DNA from: JAJDZL01 sp965220665
Lineage (GTDB): Bacteria; Pseudomonadota; Gammaproteobacteria; Arenicellales; JAJDZL01
Length of the DNA stretch: 64,000 nucleotides
Assembly (NCBI GenBank): GCA_965220665.1
Contig: CBDCQQ010000004.1
Location: forward strand, 372,001 to 436,000
Direction: 5' to 3'
Made by a program: the position numbers and the translations under genes. Below the pieces are notes generated by a model. The model was not told where the DNA came from. It made no database searches and saw only the letters and a list, made by a program, of their open reading frames with translations. Of the stretch, positions 17,813-28,493 are shown in pieces (position 1 is the first letter of the stretch; each line of letters starts with the position of its first letter).

Positions 17813-20800
17813 ATGACAGAAAGAGACGAGTTAAGCAGTTCTGGTGGAGGATTGCACCATCACATTGACACGGATTCAGTTGAATACTCCGAATACGATC
17901 AGGGCATAGCGATCATTGGTATGGCCTGTCGGTTTCCCGGTGCGGACGATATAGGTGCATTCTGGTCTTTGTTGGAAGCTGGCGGAAACGCTGTGCAGGA
18001 AGGCATACCGGGATCCGGTTCTGGCCGCGTGGGCATGTTGTTTCCCGATGACACGGGACAGATAAACGCTTGCCGATTTGGCGCATATCTTGACGAAATT
18101 GATCGTTTTGATGCTGCTTTCTTTCGCATCTCGCCCGTCGAAGCACAATTACTGGACCCCCAGCAACGGCTGCTATTGGAAACGAGTTGGCAGGCACTGG
18201 AAGAAGCTGGTATTAATCCCGAACTTTTGAAAGACAGTCGTACTGGCGTATACGCAGGTATCAGCAATAACGACTATCGCGGGTTGATCCTGGAAACCAC
18301 CGAGAAATCGGCGCCTCTTGAACCCGCCGCCAGTCTTTACTCGGTAACCGGCACCTCCCTTAACACGGCGATCGGCCGGGTTGCTTTCGCGCTGGGTCTC
18401 GGAGGTCCAGCAATGGCAGTAGACACCGCCTGCTCGTCATCATTAGTCGCCACCCACCAGGCGGTGACTGGTCTGCAGCGGGGGGACGCGGACCTCGCCC
18501 TAGCAGGAGGTGTGAACATTATCCTATCTGGTCGGTTGCTCGAATTTCGTGCCAACGCGGGGATGTTGTCACCGGACGGCCAGTGTAAGACTTTCGATGC
18601 TTCTGCCAACGGTTATGTCAGGGGTGAGGGTTGCGGTATCTTGGTTCTGAAGCGACTTGCTGATGCGGAAGCAGACGGCGACCGTATCTGGGGAGTGATT
18701 CGGGGTACAGCACTAAATCAGGATGGTGCGAGCCAAGGACTGACAGTCCCAAACGGTGCAGCACAGGAACGGGTAATTGAAACGGCGCTTGAGCGTGCTG
18801 GAATCTCGCCTTCGGATATCGACTACCTGGAGGCGCACGGAACCGGCACCGAGGTTGGCGATCCAATTGAGATCAACGCGACAGCGGCGGTCTACCGGCG
18901 TGGACGCGAATCGGATCGTCCGTTGCTCATAGGTTCAGTGAAGACCAACATCGGACATCTTGAATCAGCGGCTGGTGTCGCTGGAATGATCAAGACCGTA
19001 CTTGCGATAAATCAGGGAATCATCCCCAAGCACCTTCATTTCCACAACCCAAATCCAGAGATGGATTGGGAACAATTGCCGTTGCGAGTAACAGCAGCTC
19101 CGACACCATGGCCTGCCAACGGTGACCGCCCTCCGCTGGCCGCTGTGAGTGGGTTCGGATGGTCGGGTACAAATGCCCATATCGTACTGGAGGGGTATGC
19201 ACAGAGCGATCGCAACGGGGGCTTTCCTGTTGCAGGTCCATCAACACCAATTGCCGTTTCGTTGCCGGCAGCTGTCACCCCATTGCTCTCGGAACACGAA
19301 CTCGTATCGCGCAGAAAGCGACTGTTGCCGCTTTCTGGAAAATCGGTTTCAGCGCTACGCGACGTGGCGAAACGCCATCTAGAATGGCTGAATGATCAAG
19401 ACGCAGTTCTTACGACCGGTAGCGCCGCATCCGATTCTCTGCTTTCCGATTTGGCCTGGTCTGCCAGCATCGGCAGGAGCCACTTTGATTACCGTGCAGG
19501 AGTGGTGTTCCAAGATGCGGAGTCGCTGCATGAGGGATTGCGAGAGATTGCTGAGATAGACGAGCAACAAGCATCGCGTAAGGCGACCACTGTAGCGTTC
19601 GTCTACACTGGACAGGCTAGTCAGTGGCCAGGTATGGGCGCAGCACTTTATGCATCCGAGCCTGTGGTACGCGCAGTACTCGACCGATGCGACGAAGTGC
19701 TCAGAAATGAGCGTGATGGCTCACTTCTTGACGTAATGTTCGGTCGTCCCGCCGCTACAGGAGACTTGGACGACCCACAATGGAAACAGCCGGCAATCTA
19801 CGCGCTAGAATGCGCTCTTACGGCACTATGGTCGAGCCTTGGCATTCGCCCGGACGTAGTGCTGGGACACAGCCTAGGCGAGATCGCAGCAGCCCACACT
19901 GCGGGTGTGTTCAGCTTGGAGGATGGTCTGCATCTGGCAGCGGTACGTGGTGCACTAGCCGGCGCTTTACCTGGTGAAGGAGCTATGGCGGCGGTATTTG
20001 CACAGCCTGCCAGCGTAGCACAAGCGCTGGAAGCGCACAATGCAACCTCCCAAGGTATCGGCCTGTGCATCGCAGCGGACAACGGTGCACACCAAGTCAT
20101 TAGCGGCCCAGCGACTGAAATCGCTGCGATTGCAGAACAATTAGAGGCAAACGGCACTCGAGTCACGCGGCTGCGAAAGAGTCCAGCTTACCACAGTGCC
20201 ATGATCGAACCGATGATGGATGAACTGGAGGTGGCTCTCTCGCAACTTACATTTGCGTCTCCGTCGCTTCCCTTTGTCAGCAATCTTAGCGGACAGACGA
20301 TTGAAGTTGGCGAAGTGTTGGATGCGACCTATTGGCGGCGGCAGATGCGTGCACCAGTCGCTTTTCGCACCTGCGTCGAGACCCTGGCGGAACTGCAAGT
20401 GAATTCGGTCGTGGAGATCGGTCCGCACGCGGTGCTTGGGCCAATGACAACGCTTGCGTGGCCAAACACGCGAGGAGTTGTCGAACCGGCGGTAGTATCG
20501 AGCATCATGCGGCCAGCGACTGGTGAAGAGCTACCTGCTCCGGGATCGGGAGGCGGATTCGTGGAGGCAGTCGCGGCTGCCTATGAAGCGGGGTTGCCAC
20601 TACGCTTCGAGGGGCTCTTTGCTGGTGAGGCACGGTGTCGGATAGTATTGCCGGGCTATCCTTTCCAGCGTGAGCGTTACTGGGTTGAAGCACCCAAACG
20701 GCGTCGGCTGGATACTGGGCATCCGTTGCTGGGTGTGCGACATGATTCCGCGAGTGGCGAGATCAGTTACGATTCTGAGATTTTTCCCTCCGACCCGAAA

Positions 20801-23800
20801 TGGCTAAGCGACCACCGGGTGTTGGACCGTTTAGTGGTGCCTGGCGCACTTTTTGGCACTATGGCAGCATCGGCTTGCACCACAGAAAATCCCTCCTTAG
20901 CGGTAATTGAGGATTTCCAGATACTCAGTGCACTTATTTTGCCGGAAAGCAGCGATGCAGACGTAAGTGAAGAAGAAGGCCGACACCTCCAACTGCTCCT
21001 TGACAACGCCAAGGAGAACGGGTCACGCCGCGTTCGGATTTTGAGTAGAAGTTCAACTGATGAAGAATGGACACTGCACGCGGAAGGTCAGGTCTCAACA
21101 AGCATCAACTCTGGTTTGCCGCCAACTGACACATCGTTGAATGCTGCACGACTAAAGTCTGAACTGAAACCCGTGGATCTCACGACTTACTACCGCGCCA
21201 AGGCTGACGTCGGTATTGATCTCGGCCCCTCCTTCCGTACATTGGAGGCTGTCTGGGCCCGACCAGGCGAAGCACTGGGTGAGGTATCTCTGCCAGACTC
21301 CGCGGGCCGTAGCGGGTTGGCATATCACCCGCTCGTACTGGACGGCTGCTTCCAGGTAGTGGGAGCGGCTCGCGGTACGGTCGAATTCGGAGAAGAAGTC
21401 ACTTATTTACCATTCGGTTGGGAGCGGCTCGTATTGCCGGAACGGCTGCCAGAGCGACTCCTATGCCATGTCCGAGTCAAGGGGGAACCCTACAATGCTG
21501 GCGACGAATTGCCAGAAGTGATGAGCGCGGATATCAACCTCTACGATCTCGACGGATCTGCCATCGGCACGTTGAGCGGGTACACAGTAAAAAAAGCAAC
21601 CCGGAGTGCCCTTCTCGCTGCGGTGGAAGAGGTGGACGATTTGCTTTACGAAATCGCATGGCGCGACTGCGCCTTGCCGCCTGGTATAGTGGCAGCGGAT
21701 TTCTTTCCGAATCCGTCGACGGCGGCATCCCGCTCTCAACCATTCTCCCAGTTTCTAGCTGCCGAGGGAGTCAGGGTCGAAGACGAGACCGGCCTGCAAG
21801 AGGAAATGGAAAGAGTGTCTTGGTGCTACGCTCTGTCGGCCTTAGAAGCACTGGGATGGGAACGTTCGGCTGGCATGGTCGTGAATTCGGAAGAATTGCG
21901 CGAGCACCTCGAGGTTTTGCCTGAACACGCAAAACTGTTCCGACGGATACTTGAGATTTTGGCGCGTTCGGACGTGGTGTTGGCAAAAGACGGAGACTTT
22001 CTCGTAGCGGTCGGAACCAGTGATCCGTTGCCAGATGGAATGCCCCAAAATGTCGAGGCGTACTTGGTCGAGATGGAGGAACGTTTCCCGCACGCCACAA
22101 ACGAGATCGGGCTGTTCCGGCGATGTGCTGGTGCTTTACCCAAGGTGCTACGTGGCAATGAAGACCCGCTGTCACTTCTGTTTGGCGATCAGGAGCCTCA
22201 GGCGGGCGATCTCTATCGACGGGCGCCGGTCTGGCGGGCTGCAAACCAGATGTTAGGCGAGGTGGTTCGGGCACTTGTGGATAAATTGCCAGAGGATCGG
22301 CGGTTGCGGGTGCTGGAGGTGGGTGCCGGGATCGGTTCAGCAACCGAGTGCATCCTGCCCGTACTTCCGGCAGGACGGTTCGACTATACATATACAGACA
22401 TCTCCGCGGGATTCTTCGCAGATGCGGAGACGCGTTTCAGCAACGAGAATACCCCGATTGACTACTTGGTGCTGGACATCGAAAAAGATCCAATTGATCA
22501 AGGATTCAAGCCCTGTGCTTACGACCTGATCATCGCGGCCAACGTCTTGCACGCTACTTGCTATCTAGACGAAACGCTTACCAACTGCCGAACTCTTCTC
22601 GCACCATCGGGTCTACTTGTGGCACTCGAAAACCAACGTAGCAGAAGCTGGATGGATCTGATATTTGGACAGTTGGATGGATGGTGGCGTTTCGCCGATC
22701 AATACCGTGAAAACAATGCCCTCACAGGACCTGATGTTTGGCGCCAGGCACTCGCCGATACTGGATTCACGGAATCTGAAATTCTTGGAGTGGACCAGTC
22801 GAAATCGGCCGGTTTGCCGGATCGAGGGGTAATCGTGGCGCAGGGTCCAGCAGAAATTTCCCTACCGGAGGGAATCTGGATTCTGGCTGCTGATCGGGGC
22901 AGCATGGCAGCAACGCTGGCAATGCAACTGGCGGCCCAGAACCAACGGGTGGTGCTGGCGGGCGGCGATCCGGAAACCATGAAATCGATGGCAGAGGGCG
23001 AGGCTGGTATTGTCGTAGCGTCAGTCGAGACGGAACAACGCGAATCGTGGCGAGCGCTCGTCGAAGGCTTGCCGTCCGATGTACCTCTCGCTGGCGTGGT
23101 GCATCTCGTCGCACAGGACGGTCACGGCATAGAGGCGACAACTTCCGAAATTGCAACGGATTCGAAAAGGACGATGGCGAGTGCACTCGCGCTTGTGCAA
23201 GGCATGGTGGACGCGGATGCTGTGCCGGAGAAAGGCCTTTGGTTAGTCACTCGAGGTGCGCAGGTGCTGGAACGTGAACGAATTGGACAATTGGCTGGTG
23301 CTGCTCTTTGGGGATTCGGCAAGGTGGTGATGCAGGAGGCATCACAGTTTCAACCAAGGATGCTTGATCTTGACCCCGAGGCAGAAGAACCACAATCCAT
23401 ACTCGCAAATGAGTTGCTGTTTCCTGATTCAGAAAACCACATTGCGCATCGTCAAGGCCGCCGCCAAGTTGCTCGACTGGTTCGAAAAGACACCGACGTA
23501 AAGCATCTTTCCTTGCCGAATGAGACGAACTGGGTACTGGCACCCGACGAAGGAGGGGCGATAGAAACATTGACGGTGCAGCCAGTTGCACTGCTTACCC
23601 TGAAGCCTAACGAGGTGCGCATCGCGGTCGAGTCCTGCGGCCTCAATTTCCTGGATGTGTTCCGAGCCATGGGACTAGTCGAGGAGGGACTGCTCGGCGA
23701 AGAATTGTGCGGTCGGGTGATAGAAACCGGAATTGACGTTTCCACCGTCTCGGTGGGGGATCGCGTAGTTGGATTCGCGTTCGGAACGTTCGGGTTGGAA

Positions 23801-26800
23801 GTTGTGACGCGGGAGGAACTGGTAGTGCTTGCGCCATCCAACATTTCGGCGACAGCACTCGCTACGATACCCTCGGTCTTTGTGACATGCGTCCTGTCAT
23901 TCGAGCTAGCCAGCCTGAAGGAAAGAGACCGGGTGCTGATTCATGCCGGTGCGGGAGGTGTGGGACTTGCAGCGATCCAGCTCGCCCAAGCCGCAGGCGC
24001 AGAGGTGTTCGCTACGGCGAGCAAACGTAAGCACGCCTATCTTCGTTCACTTGGCGTTAAACATGTCTTCGACAGTCGCACAACCGCGTTTGGTCAAGAT
24101 ATCTCCAAGGTCACGGACGGTGTCGGAGTCGATGTTGTACTAAATAGCCTGACTGGCGAGGGATTCATTGAGGCAAGCCTTGCCTGCCTGAAGCAGGGTG
24201 GCAATTTCGTGGAACTCGCCAGACGCGACATCCTGAGCTTGGAAGAGATGGCTGAGCTACGACCGGACGTCGCTTACTCCATCCTCGATCTTTACGACCT
24301 GAAACAGCACGACCCAATTCGAGCTAGTTCAGCCTTGAAAGAGGTGCTGGCACGAATCGAAATGGGTGAGCTTTCGCCGCTTAGACATACCAGATGGCCG
24401 TTGACCGAAACGAGCACTGCGATGAGCTTTATGCGCGCAGCTCGGCATATTGGAAAAATCGTGTTGACAATGCCGCCGTTGGCGAGTGGGCAGTTGCGAC
24501 AGGACAGAACCTACCTAGTCACAGGTGGATTGGGTGGTATTGGCTGTGCACTTGCCGGATGGCTTGCCGAACACGGCGCAGGAACAATCGTGCTGAATGG
24601 CCGCAGGGCACCAGACATAGCCGCGGAAAAAGCGATTGAGGTATTACGCGCCCGCGGCTTCCGGATTGAAGTCGAGCTTGCGGATGTAACAGACACAGCT
24701 GCGCTTGATTCCATGTTGATGCGTATAGACGAAACTTTACCACCGCTTGCCGGTGTGATTCATAGTGTCGGTGTACTGTCGGATGCCTCCCTTGGAAACC
24801 AGAATTGGGAGAGTTTTGAAACTGTGCTATGGCCGAAGATGCTCGGAGCCTGGCACCTTCATCGCAAAACGACGGAGCGCGATCTGGACATGTTTATCCT
24901 GTTCTCAAGTGGTGTCGGTGTAGTAGGCAATCCGGGACAGACCAACCATGCGGCGGCCAACGCCTTTCTTGATCAACTGGCTGCTCACCGGCGTGCCTTG
25001 GGGCTCCCGGCACAAGCCATTGCCTGGGGCGCATGGTCGGGCCTGGGAGAGGCAGAGGAACAGCGAGAGCGTATTGCCGAGCAACGGGAAGCAACCGGTC
25101 GCGGATGGTTCACACCGGAGCAGGGCTTCAAGGCACTCGAGCGCCTAATGCAGCAAGATACGACTGGCACTGTAGTGGTCGCAGTGGATTGGCCAGCGTA
25201 CGGAGAATCTATCGGAGACCGTCCGCCCTTACTGAATGACCTGCTTGCTGTCGCCTCGGACGACGATTCGACATCGTCGGAAGATCTGCTTACGCAGCTT
25301 AGTTCGACACCGCCGGCAGAGCATGAGAACCTGCTTGTGTCGTTCTTGCAACGGGAGGTTCAGGCAGTACTGCGACTGCCATCGGCACCGGCATCTGCGG
25401 TTGGATTTTTCGATTTGGGAATGGACTCCTTGATGGCGGTCGAACTGCGAAATCGCGTCAATCGAGCCCTCTCCGAAGCTTATGTCGCACCCAATACTCT
25501 GGTTTTCGACTACCCAACCATTGACGATCTCGCTCGTCATCTCGTGGAGGCGCTTGGAGAGTCATCCACAGCCTTCGAGTCACCTCTTGAACCGTCTCCC
25601 ATCCTTGAGTCGGTGAATGAATCAACTCCACAGTTACCACTACGGCAAACCGATGATGGCATTGCCATTGTTGGCATGGCATGCAGGTTTCCCGGCGCGC
25701 CAGATATTGCCACCTATTGGCGCCAACTTCAAGCCGGTTACGATGCGGTAACAAATGGACGGCAGGATAACGGATTCTGGACTGGAACTGCAATTGATTC
25801 CAAGGCTGGAGACAACGCCTGGGGTCATCATGGTGGATTCATTGAAGAGATAGACCGTTTCGACGCACGCTTTTTTGGATTAACACCTATCGGCACACGC
25901 TTGATGGATCCACAACAGCGGCTTCTTCTAGAGACAAGTTGGCGAGCGCTTGAGGATGCGGGAATTGATCCTGAGAGTCTTAGGGGCAGTCGTAGCGGGG
26001 TTTACGCTGGTATCGCAACCAGCGAATACAGAGATCTGATGTTGATGGCCGATAGCGAAAGTTTCAACTATCTCGGTACCGCAAGCAGCATGGCGGTTGG
26101 CGGCGTCGCGTTCAAATTCGGTTTGACCGGTCCGGCAATACCCGTGATGCTCAACTGCGCAGCATCGCTGGTTGCTGTGCAGCACGCGGTCACGGGCTTG
26201 CAAAAGGGAGAGGTTGATCTAGCCCTCTGCGGTGGTGTGAACGCAATATTGTCACCTGGATTGACCATGGAAATGGCAGAGCTCGGGATGCTGTCTCGGC
26301 AGGGACGTTGTAAGACTTTCGACGCTGTGGCAGACGGGTTTGTACGGAGTGAGGGTTGTGGAATGGTCATTCTAAAACGCTTGAGTGAAGCGGAGGCCGA
26401 TGGTGACCGTATATGGGCAATTATTCGAGGGGTGGCCGTGAACCAGAATGGGGTGAGTGCGGGGCCCACAGTACCAAACGGTCCAGCTCAGGAATTGGTG
26501 ATTGAAGAGGCGCTGTCGCATGCAGGCGTTCAACCGTCGGATGTGGACTACCTTGAAGCGCACGGGGCGGGATCAGAATTGGGCGATCCGATTGAGCTGC
26601 AAGCCGCATCCGCAGTTTATGGCAGGGGCCGAGACAAAGATCGACCACTGTTGGTCGGTTCAGTCAAAACCAACATTGGTCACCTAGAATCAGCGGCAGG
26701 TGTTGCCGCACTGATCAAGGTCGTCTTGGCAATGCGTCATGGCCTGATTCCGAAGCACCTGCATTTTCGAGATCCGAATCCACATGTGGACTGGGACCAA

Positions 26801-28171
26801 CTGCCTGTTAGTGTAGTGTCGAAAACGGAAGTCTGGCCACGGGAGTCGGATCGACCACCGTTGGCCGGAGTCAGTGCATTCGGAATATCGGGAACCAACG
26901 CGCATGTTGTTTTGGAAGGTTACGATTCTCCGAATGAAGAATTTCCTGATCCGGTCGGCGCACCAACGTCAATCAGAATTGAAGAACTACCGCAAATGAC
27001 AAATGATCTTGACTCGCGCAAAACGAGACTCTTGCCGCTTTCAGGTAAATCAGGCGCCTCTCTTTGCAGGCTGGCAGAGCGGTATCTTGAGTGGCTCAAG
27101 GAACGGGACTCTATGTTTGCTTGCGAAGGCACTGTGTCTGACCCGGTGCTCTCGGATCTGGCGTGGACTGCAGGGGTGGGTCGGAGTCACTTTGATCATC
27201 GTGCGGCTGTGGTGTTCCAGGACAGTAAATCACTGCGCGAGGGTTTACAGACGCTCACAGAGTCGAGCGATGAATCGGAATCGAGGAAGTCGAAGAAGAT
27301 TGCCTTTGCTTACACCGGCCAGGGAAACAGCTGGATTGGAATGGGCGAGGCATTGTACGCGAGTGAACCGGTTGTGCGGACAGTTCTCGACCGTTGCGAT
27401 GAGATGGTGAAAGATCTTACGAGCACCTCGTTGCTGGACATCATGTTCCGTCAATCGGATTCAGAAGGAAACCTGAACGACCCGCACTGGGAATTTCCAG
27501 CTATTTACACGCTCGAATGTGCACTCACAGCACTATGGTCCAGTGTTGGCTTACGACCAAACATAGCATTCGGTTGGGGCCCCGGAGCACTTGCCGCTGC
27601 GCAGGCGGCTGGCGTAATCAGCTTGGAGGATGGCTTGCATCTGACGACCGTCCTAAACGATGTTGAATCTGTACCGGAAGATTTTGTTGTGAACTCGCCA
27701 TCCCTCACGTTGATAAAAGGTGTGTCGGGTCGAGTCGTTGAACCTGATGAAGTTCTGGATCCCATATTTTGGCTTCAGCAAGCAGCGATTGAAACGGAGA
27801 ATTACGATAAATGCGTCGGAACGCTGGCAACATCAGGCGTCGACCTTGTTGTCGAGATCGGCCCGGATACGACGTTGGAAAAATTTCTCCCGGCAGCTTG
27901 GCCAGTTGCGACGGGCGAAATCGCCAAGCCCTTGGTACTATCTAGTCTTACGCGTTCGCAGGGTCGCGATGAGACATTGACAGCAGGGTCAGCAGACCAC
28001 TTTTTCGAATCCGTAGGTAGAGCTTACAAAGCAGGAGTCTCTTTATCGTTCGAGGGGCTCTTTGCGGGCGAAACCCGTCGCCGGATATCATTGCCAGACT
28101 ATCCCTTCGAACGTCAACATTTTTGGATCAAGAAACCGGATATTCAAACCACGGCTCCGACCCAGAAGTAG
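17813..28171 (+). CDS. Type I polyketide synthase, KS-AT-DH-cMT-ER-KR-ACP-KS-(degenerate AT)
   Basis: A 3452-residue PKS. KS1 starts about residue 32 with triad Cys207, His342, His382. AT1 starts about 594 with Ser687 (GHSLGE) and His794. DH has His1001 (HRVLDRLVVPG) and Asp1177. The C-methyltransferase lies around 1390-1660 (RVLEVGAGIGSA). ER spans about 1925-2200 with the NADPH loop HAGAGGVG. KR starts about 2234 (TGGLGGIG; Ser2365/2366, with His2379 where Tyr is usual). ACP carries Ser2539. A second KS begins at 2617 with triad Cys2782, His2917, His2957, but LNCAAS replaces TACSSS. The final AT lacks the nucleophile (GWGPG, Gly3256) and about 90-110 central residues including the catalytic His. 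Module one should add one fully reduced, alpha-methylated unit, possibly iteratively. No thioesterase domain is present; a hydrolase follows at 28494. Confidence 0.92.
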   Translation: MTERDELSSSGGGLHHHIDTDSVEYSEYDQGIAIIGMACRFPGADDIGAFWSLLEAGGNAVQEGIPGSGSGRVGMLFPDDTGQINACRFGAYLDEIDRFDAAFFRISPVEAQLLDPQQRLLLETSWQALEEAGINPELLKDSRTGVYAGISNNDYRGLILETTEKSAPLEPAASLYSVTGTSLNTAIGRVAFALGLGGPAMAVDTACSSSLVATHQAVTGLQRGDADLALAGGVNIILSGRLLEFRANAGMLSPDGQCKTFDASANGYVRGEGCGILVLKRLADAEADGDRIWGVIRGTALNQDGASQGLTVPNGAAQERVIETALERAGISPSDIDYLEAHGTGTEVGDPIEINATAAVYRRGRESDRPLLIGSVKTNIGHLESAAGVAGMIKTVLAINQGIIPKHLHFHNPNPEMDWEQLPLRVTAAPTPWPANGDRPPLAAVSGFGWSGTNAHIVLEGYAQSDRNGGFPVAGPSTPIAVSLPAAVTPLLSEHELVSRRKRLLPLSGKSVSALRDVAKRHLEWLNDQDAVLTTGSAASDSLLSDLAWSASIGRSHFDYRAGVVFQDAESLHEGLREIAEIDEQQASRKATTVAFVYTGQASQWPGMGAALYASEPVVRAVLDRCDEVLRNERDGSLLDVMFGRPAATGDLDDPQWKQPAIYALECALTALWSSLGIRPDVVLGHSLGEIAAAHTAGVFSLEDGLHLAAVRGALAGALPGEGAMAAVFAQPASVAQALEAHNATSQGIGLCIAADNGAHQVISGPATEIAAIAEQLEANGTRVTRLRKSPAYHSAMIEPMMDELEVALSQLTFASPSLPFVSNLSGQTIEVGEVLDATYWRRQMRAPVAFRTCVETLAELQVNSVVEIGPHAVLGPMTTLAWPNTRGVVEPAVVSSIMRPATGEELPAPGSGGGFVEAVAAAYEAGLPLRFEGLFAGEARCRIVLPGYPFQRERYWVEAPKRRRLDTGHPLLGVRHDSASGEISYDSEIFPSDPKWLSDHRVLDRLVVPGALFGTMAASACTTENPSLAVIEDFQILSALILPESSDADVSEEEGRHLQLLLDNAKENGSRRVRILSRSSTDEEWTLHAEGQVSTSINSGLPPTDTSLNAARLKSELKPVDLTTYYRAKADVGIDLGPSFRTLEAVWARPGEALGEVSLPDSAGRSGLAYHPLVLDGCFQVVGAARGTVEFGEEVTYLPFGWERLVLPERLPERLLCHVRVKGEPYNAGDELPEVMSADINLYDLDGSAIGTLSGYTVKKATRSALLAAVEEVDDLLYEIAWRDCALPPGIVAADFFPNPSTAASRSQPFSQFLAAEGVRVEDETGLQEEMERVSWCYALSALEALGWERSAGMVVNSEELREHLEVLPEHAKLFRRILEILARSDVVLAKDGDFLVAVGTSDPLPDGMPQNVEAYLVEMEERFPHATNEIGLFRRCAGALPKVLRGNEDPLSLLFGDQEPQAGDLYRRAPVWRAANQMLGEVVRALVDKLPEDRRLRVLEVGAGIGSATECILPVLPAGRFDYTYTDISAGFFADAETRFSNENTPIDYLVLDIEKDPIDQGFKPCAYDLIIAANVLHATCYLDETLTNCRTLLAPSGLLVALENQRSRSWMDLIFGQLDGWWRFADQYRENNALTGPDVWRQALADTGFTESEILGVDQSKSAGLPDRGVIVAQGPAEISLPEGIWILAADRGSMAATLAMQLAAQNQRVVLAGGDPETMKSMAEGEAGIVVASVETEQRESWRALVEGLPSDVPLAGVVHLVAQDGHGIEATTSEIATDSKRTMASALALVQGMVDADAVPEKGLWLVTRGAQVLERERIGQLAGAALWGFGKVVMQEASQFQPRMLDLDPEAEEPQSILANELLFPDSENHIAHRQGRRQVARLVRKDTDVKHLSLPNETNWVLAPDEGGAIETLTVQPVALLTLKPNEVRIAVESCGLNFLDVFRAMGLVEEGLLGEELCGRVIETGIDVSTVSVGDRVVGFAFGTFGLEVVTREELVVLAPSNISATALATIPSVFVTCVLSFELASLKERDRVLIHAGAGGVGLAAIQLAQAAGAEVFATASKRKHAYLRSLGVKHVFDSRTTAFGQDISKVTDGVGVDVVLNSLTGEGFIEASLACLKQGGNFVELARRDILSLEEMAELRPDVAYSILDLYDLKQHDPIRASSALKEVLARIEMGELSPLRHTRWPLTETSTAMSFMRAARHIGKIVLTMPPLASGQLRQDRTYLVTGGLGGIGCALAGWLAEHGAGTIVLNGRRAPDIAAEKAIEVLRARGFRIEVELADVTDTAALDSMLMRIDETLPPLAGVIHSVGVLSDASLGNQNWESFETVLWPKMLGAWHLHRKTTERDLDMFILFSSGVGVVGNPGQTNHAAANAFLDQLAAHRRALGLPAQAIAWGAWSGLGEAEEQRERIAEQREATGRGWFTPEQGFKALERLMQQDTTGTVVVAVDWPAYGESIGDRPPLLNDLLAVASDDDSTSSEDLLTQLSSTPPAEHENLLVSFLQREVQAVLRLPSAPASAVGFFDLGMDSLMAVELRNRVNRALSEAYVAPNTLVFDYPTIDDLARHLVEALGESSTAFESPLEPSPILESVNESTPQLPLRQTDDGIAIVGMACRFPGAPDIATYWRQLQAGYDAVTNGRQDNGFWTGTAIDSKAGDNAWGHHGGFIEEIDRFDARFFGLTPIGTRLMDPQQRLLLETSWRALEDAGIDPESLRGSRSGVYAGIATSEYRDLMLMADSESFNYLGTASSMAVGGVAFKFGLTGPAIPVMLNCAASLVAVQHAVTGLQKGEVDLALCGGVNAILSPGLTMEMAELGMLSRQGRCKTFDAVADGFVRSEGCGMVILKRLSEAEADGDRIWAIIRGVAVNQNGVSAGPTVPNGPAQELVIEEALSHAGVQPSDVDYLEAHGAGSELGDPIELQAASAVYGRGRDKDRPLLVGSVKTNIGHLESAAGVAALIKVVLAMRHGLIPKHLHFRDPNPHVDWDQLPVSVVSKTEVWPRESDRPPLAGVSAFGISGTNAHVVLEGYDSPNEEFPDPVGAPTSIRIEELPQMTNDLDSRKTRLLPLSGKSGASLCRLAERYLEWLKERDSMFACEGTVSDPVLSDLAWTAGVGRSHFDHRAAVVFQDSKSLREGLQTLTESSDESESRKSKKIAFAYTGQGNSWIGMGEALYASEPVVRTVLDRCDEMVKDLTSTSLLDIMFRQSDSEGNLNDPHWEFPAIYTLECALTALWSSVGLRPNIAFGWGPGALAAAQAAGVISLEDGLHLTTVLNDVESVPEDFVVNSPSLTLIKGVSGRVVEPDEVLDPIFWLQQAAIETENYDKCVGTLATSGVDLVVEIGPDTTLEKFLPAAWPVATGEIAKPLVLSSLTRSQGRDETLTAGSADHFFESVGRAYKAGVSLSFEGLFAGETRRRISLPDYPFERQHFWIKKPDIQTTAPTQK

Positions 28172-28493
28172 ATGAGTGTACCCCTATGTGGTTTGCTATG
28201 AACTGAATCAGTGAGCAAGTGCCTGACTCCTCATTTATTTTTCCGCTTGAGGTTCGAAACCGAGAATTGAACTTGAAATAAGTATTTACCAAGTTTCTGA
28301 GCTGTTTCGTTCAGTATGCTACAATCGCAGGCTGGGAAAAAGACACTTCAATACGAGCACGTGAGCAACTGTTTCGACTGATGACAGCACCGTTTCGATT
28401 ATTGCATGTATCTCGTAACTTCCCCTCGACATCAAACACGTGGTTCAATCAGAACACACATGATTCGTTGGTTTGAAGCAAGAAATAATTAGA
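28172..28493. other. Gap between PKS and hydrolase
   Basis: About 320 nt of AT-rich sequence with no gene seen. No clear terminator hairpin was recognised, so the hydrolase could be read through from the PKS or have its own promoter. Confidence 0.45.

Noticed and set aside
22000..23000. Long minus-strand frames inside the PKS gene
   Set aside because: They are antisense shadows of a GC-rich coding sequence; the plus-strand PKS explains the whole interval.
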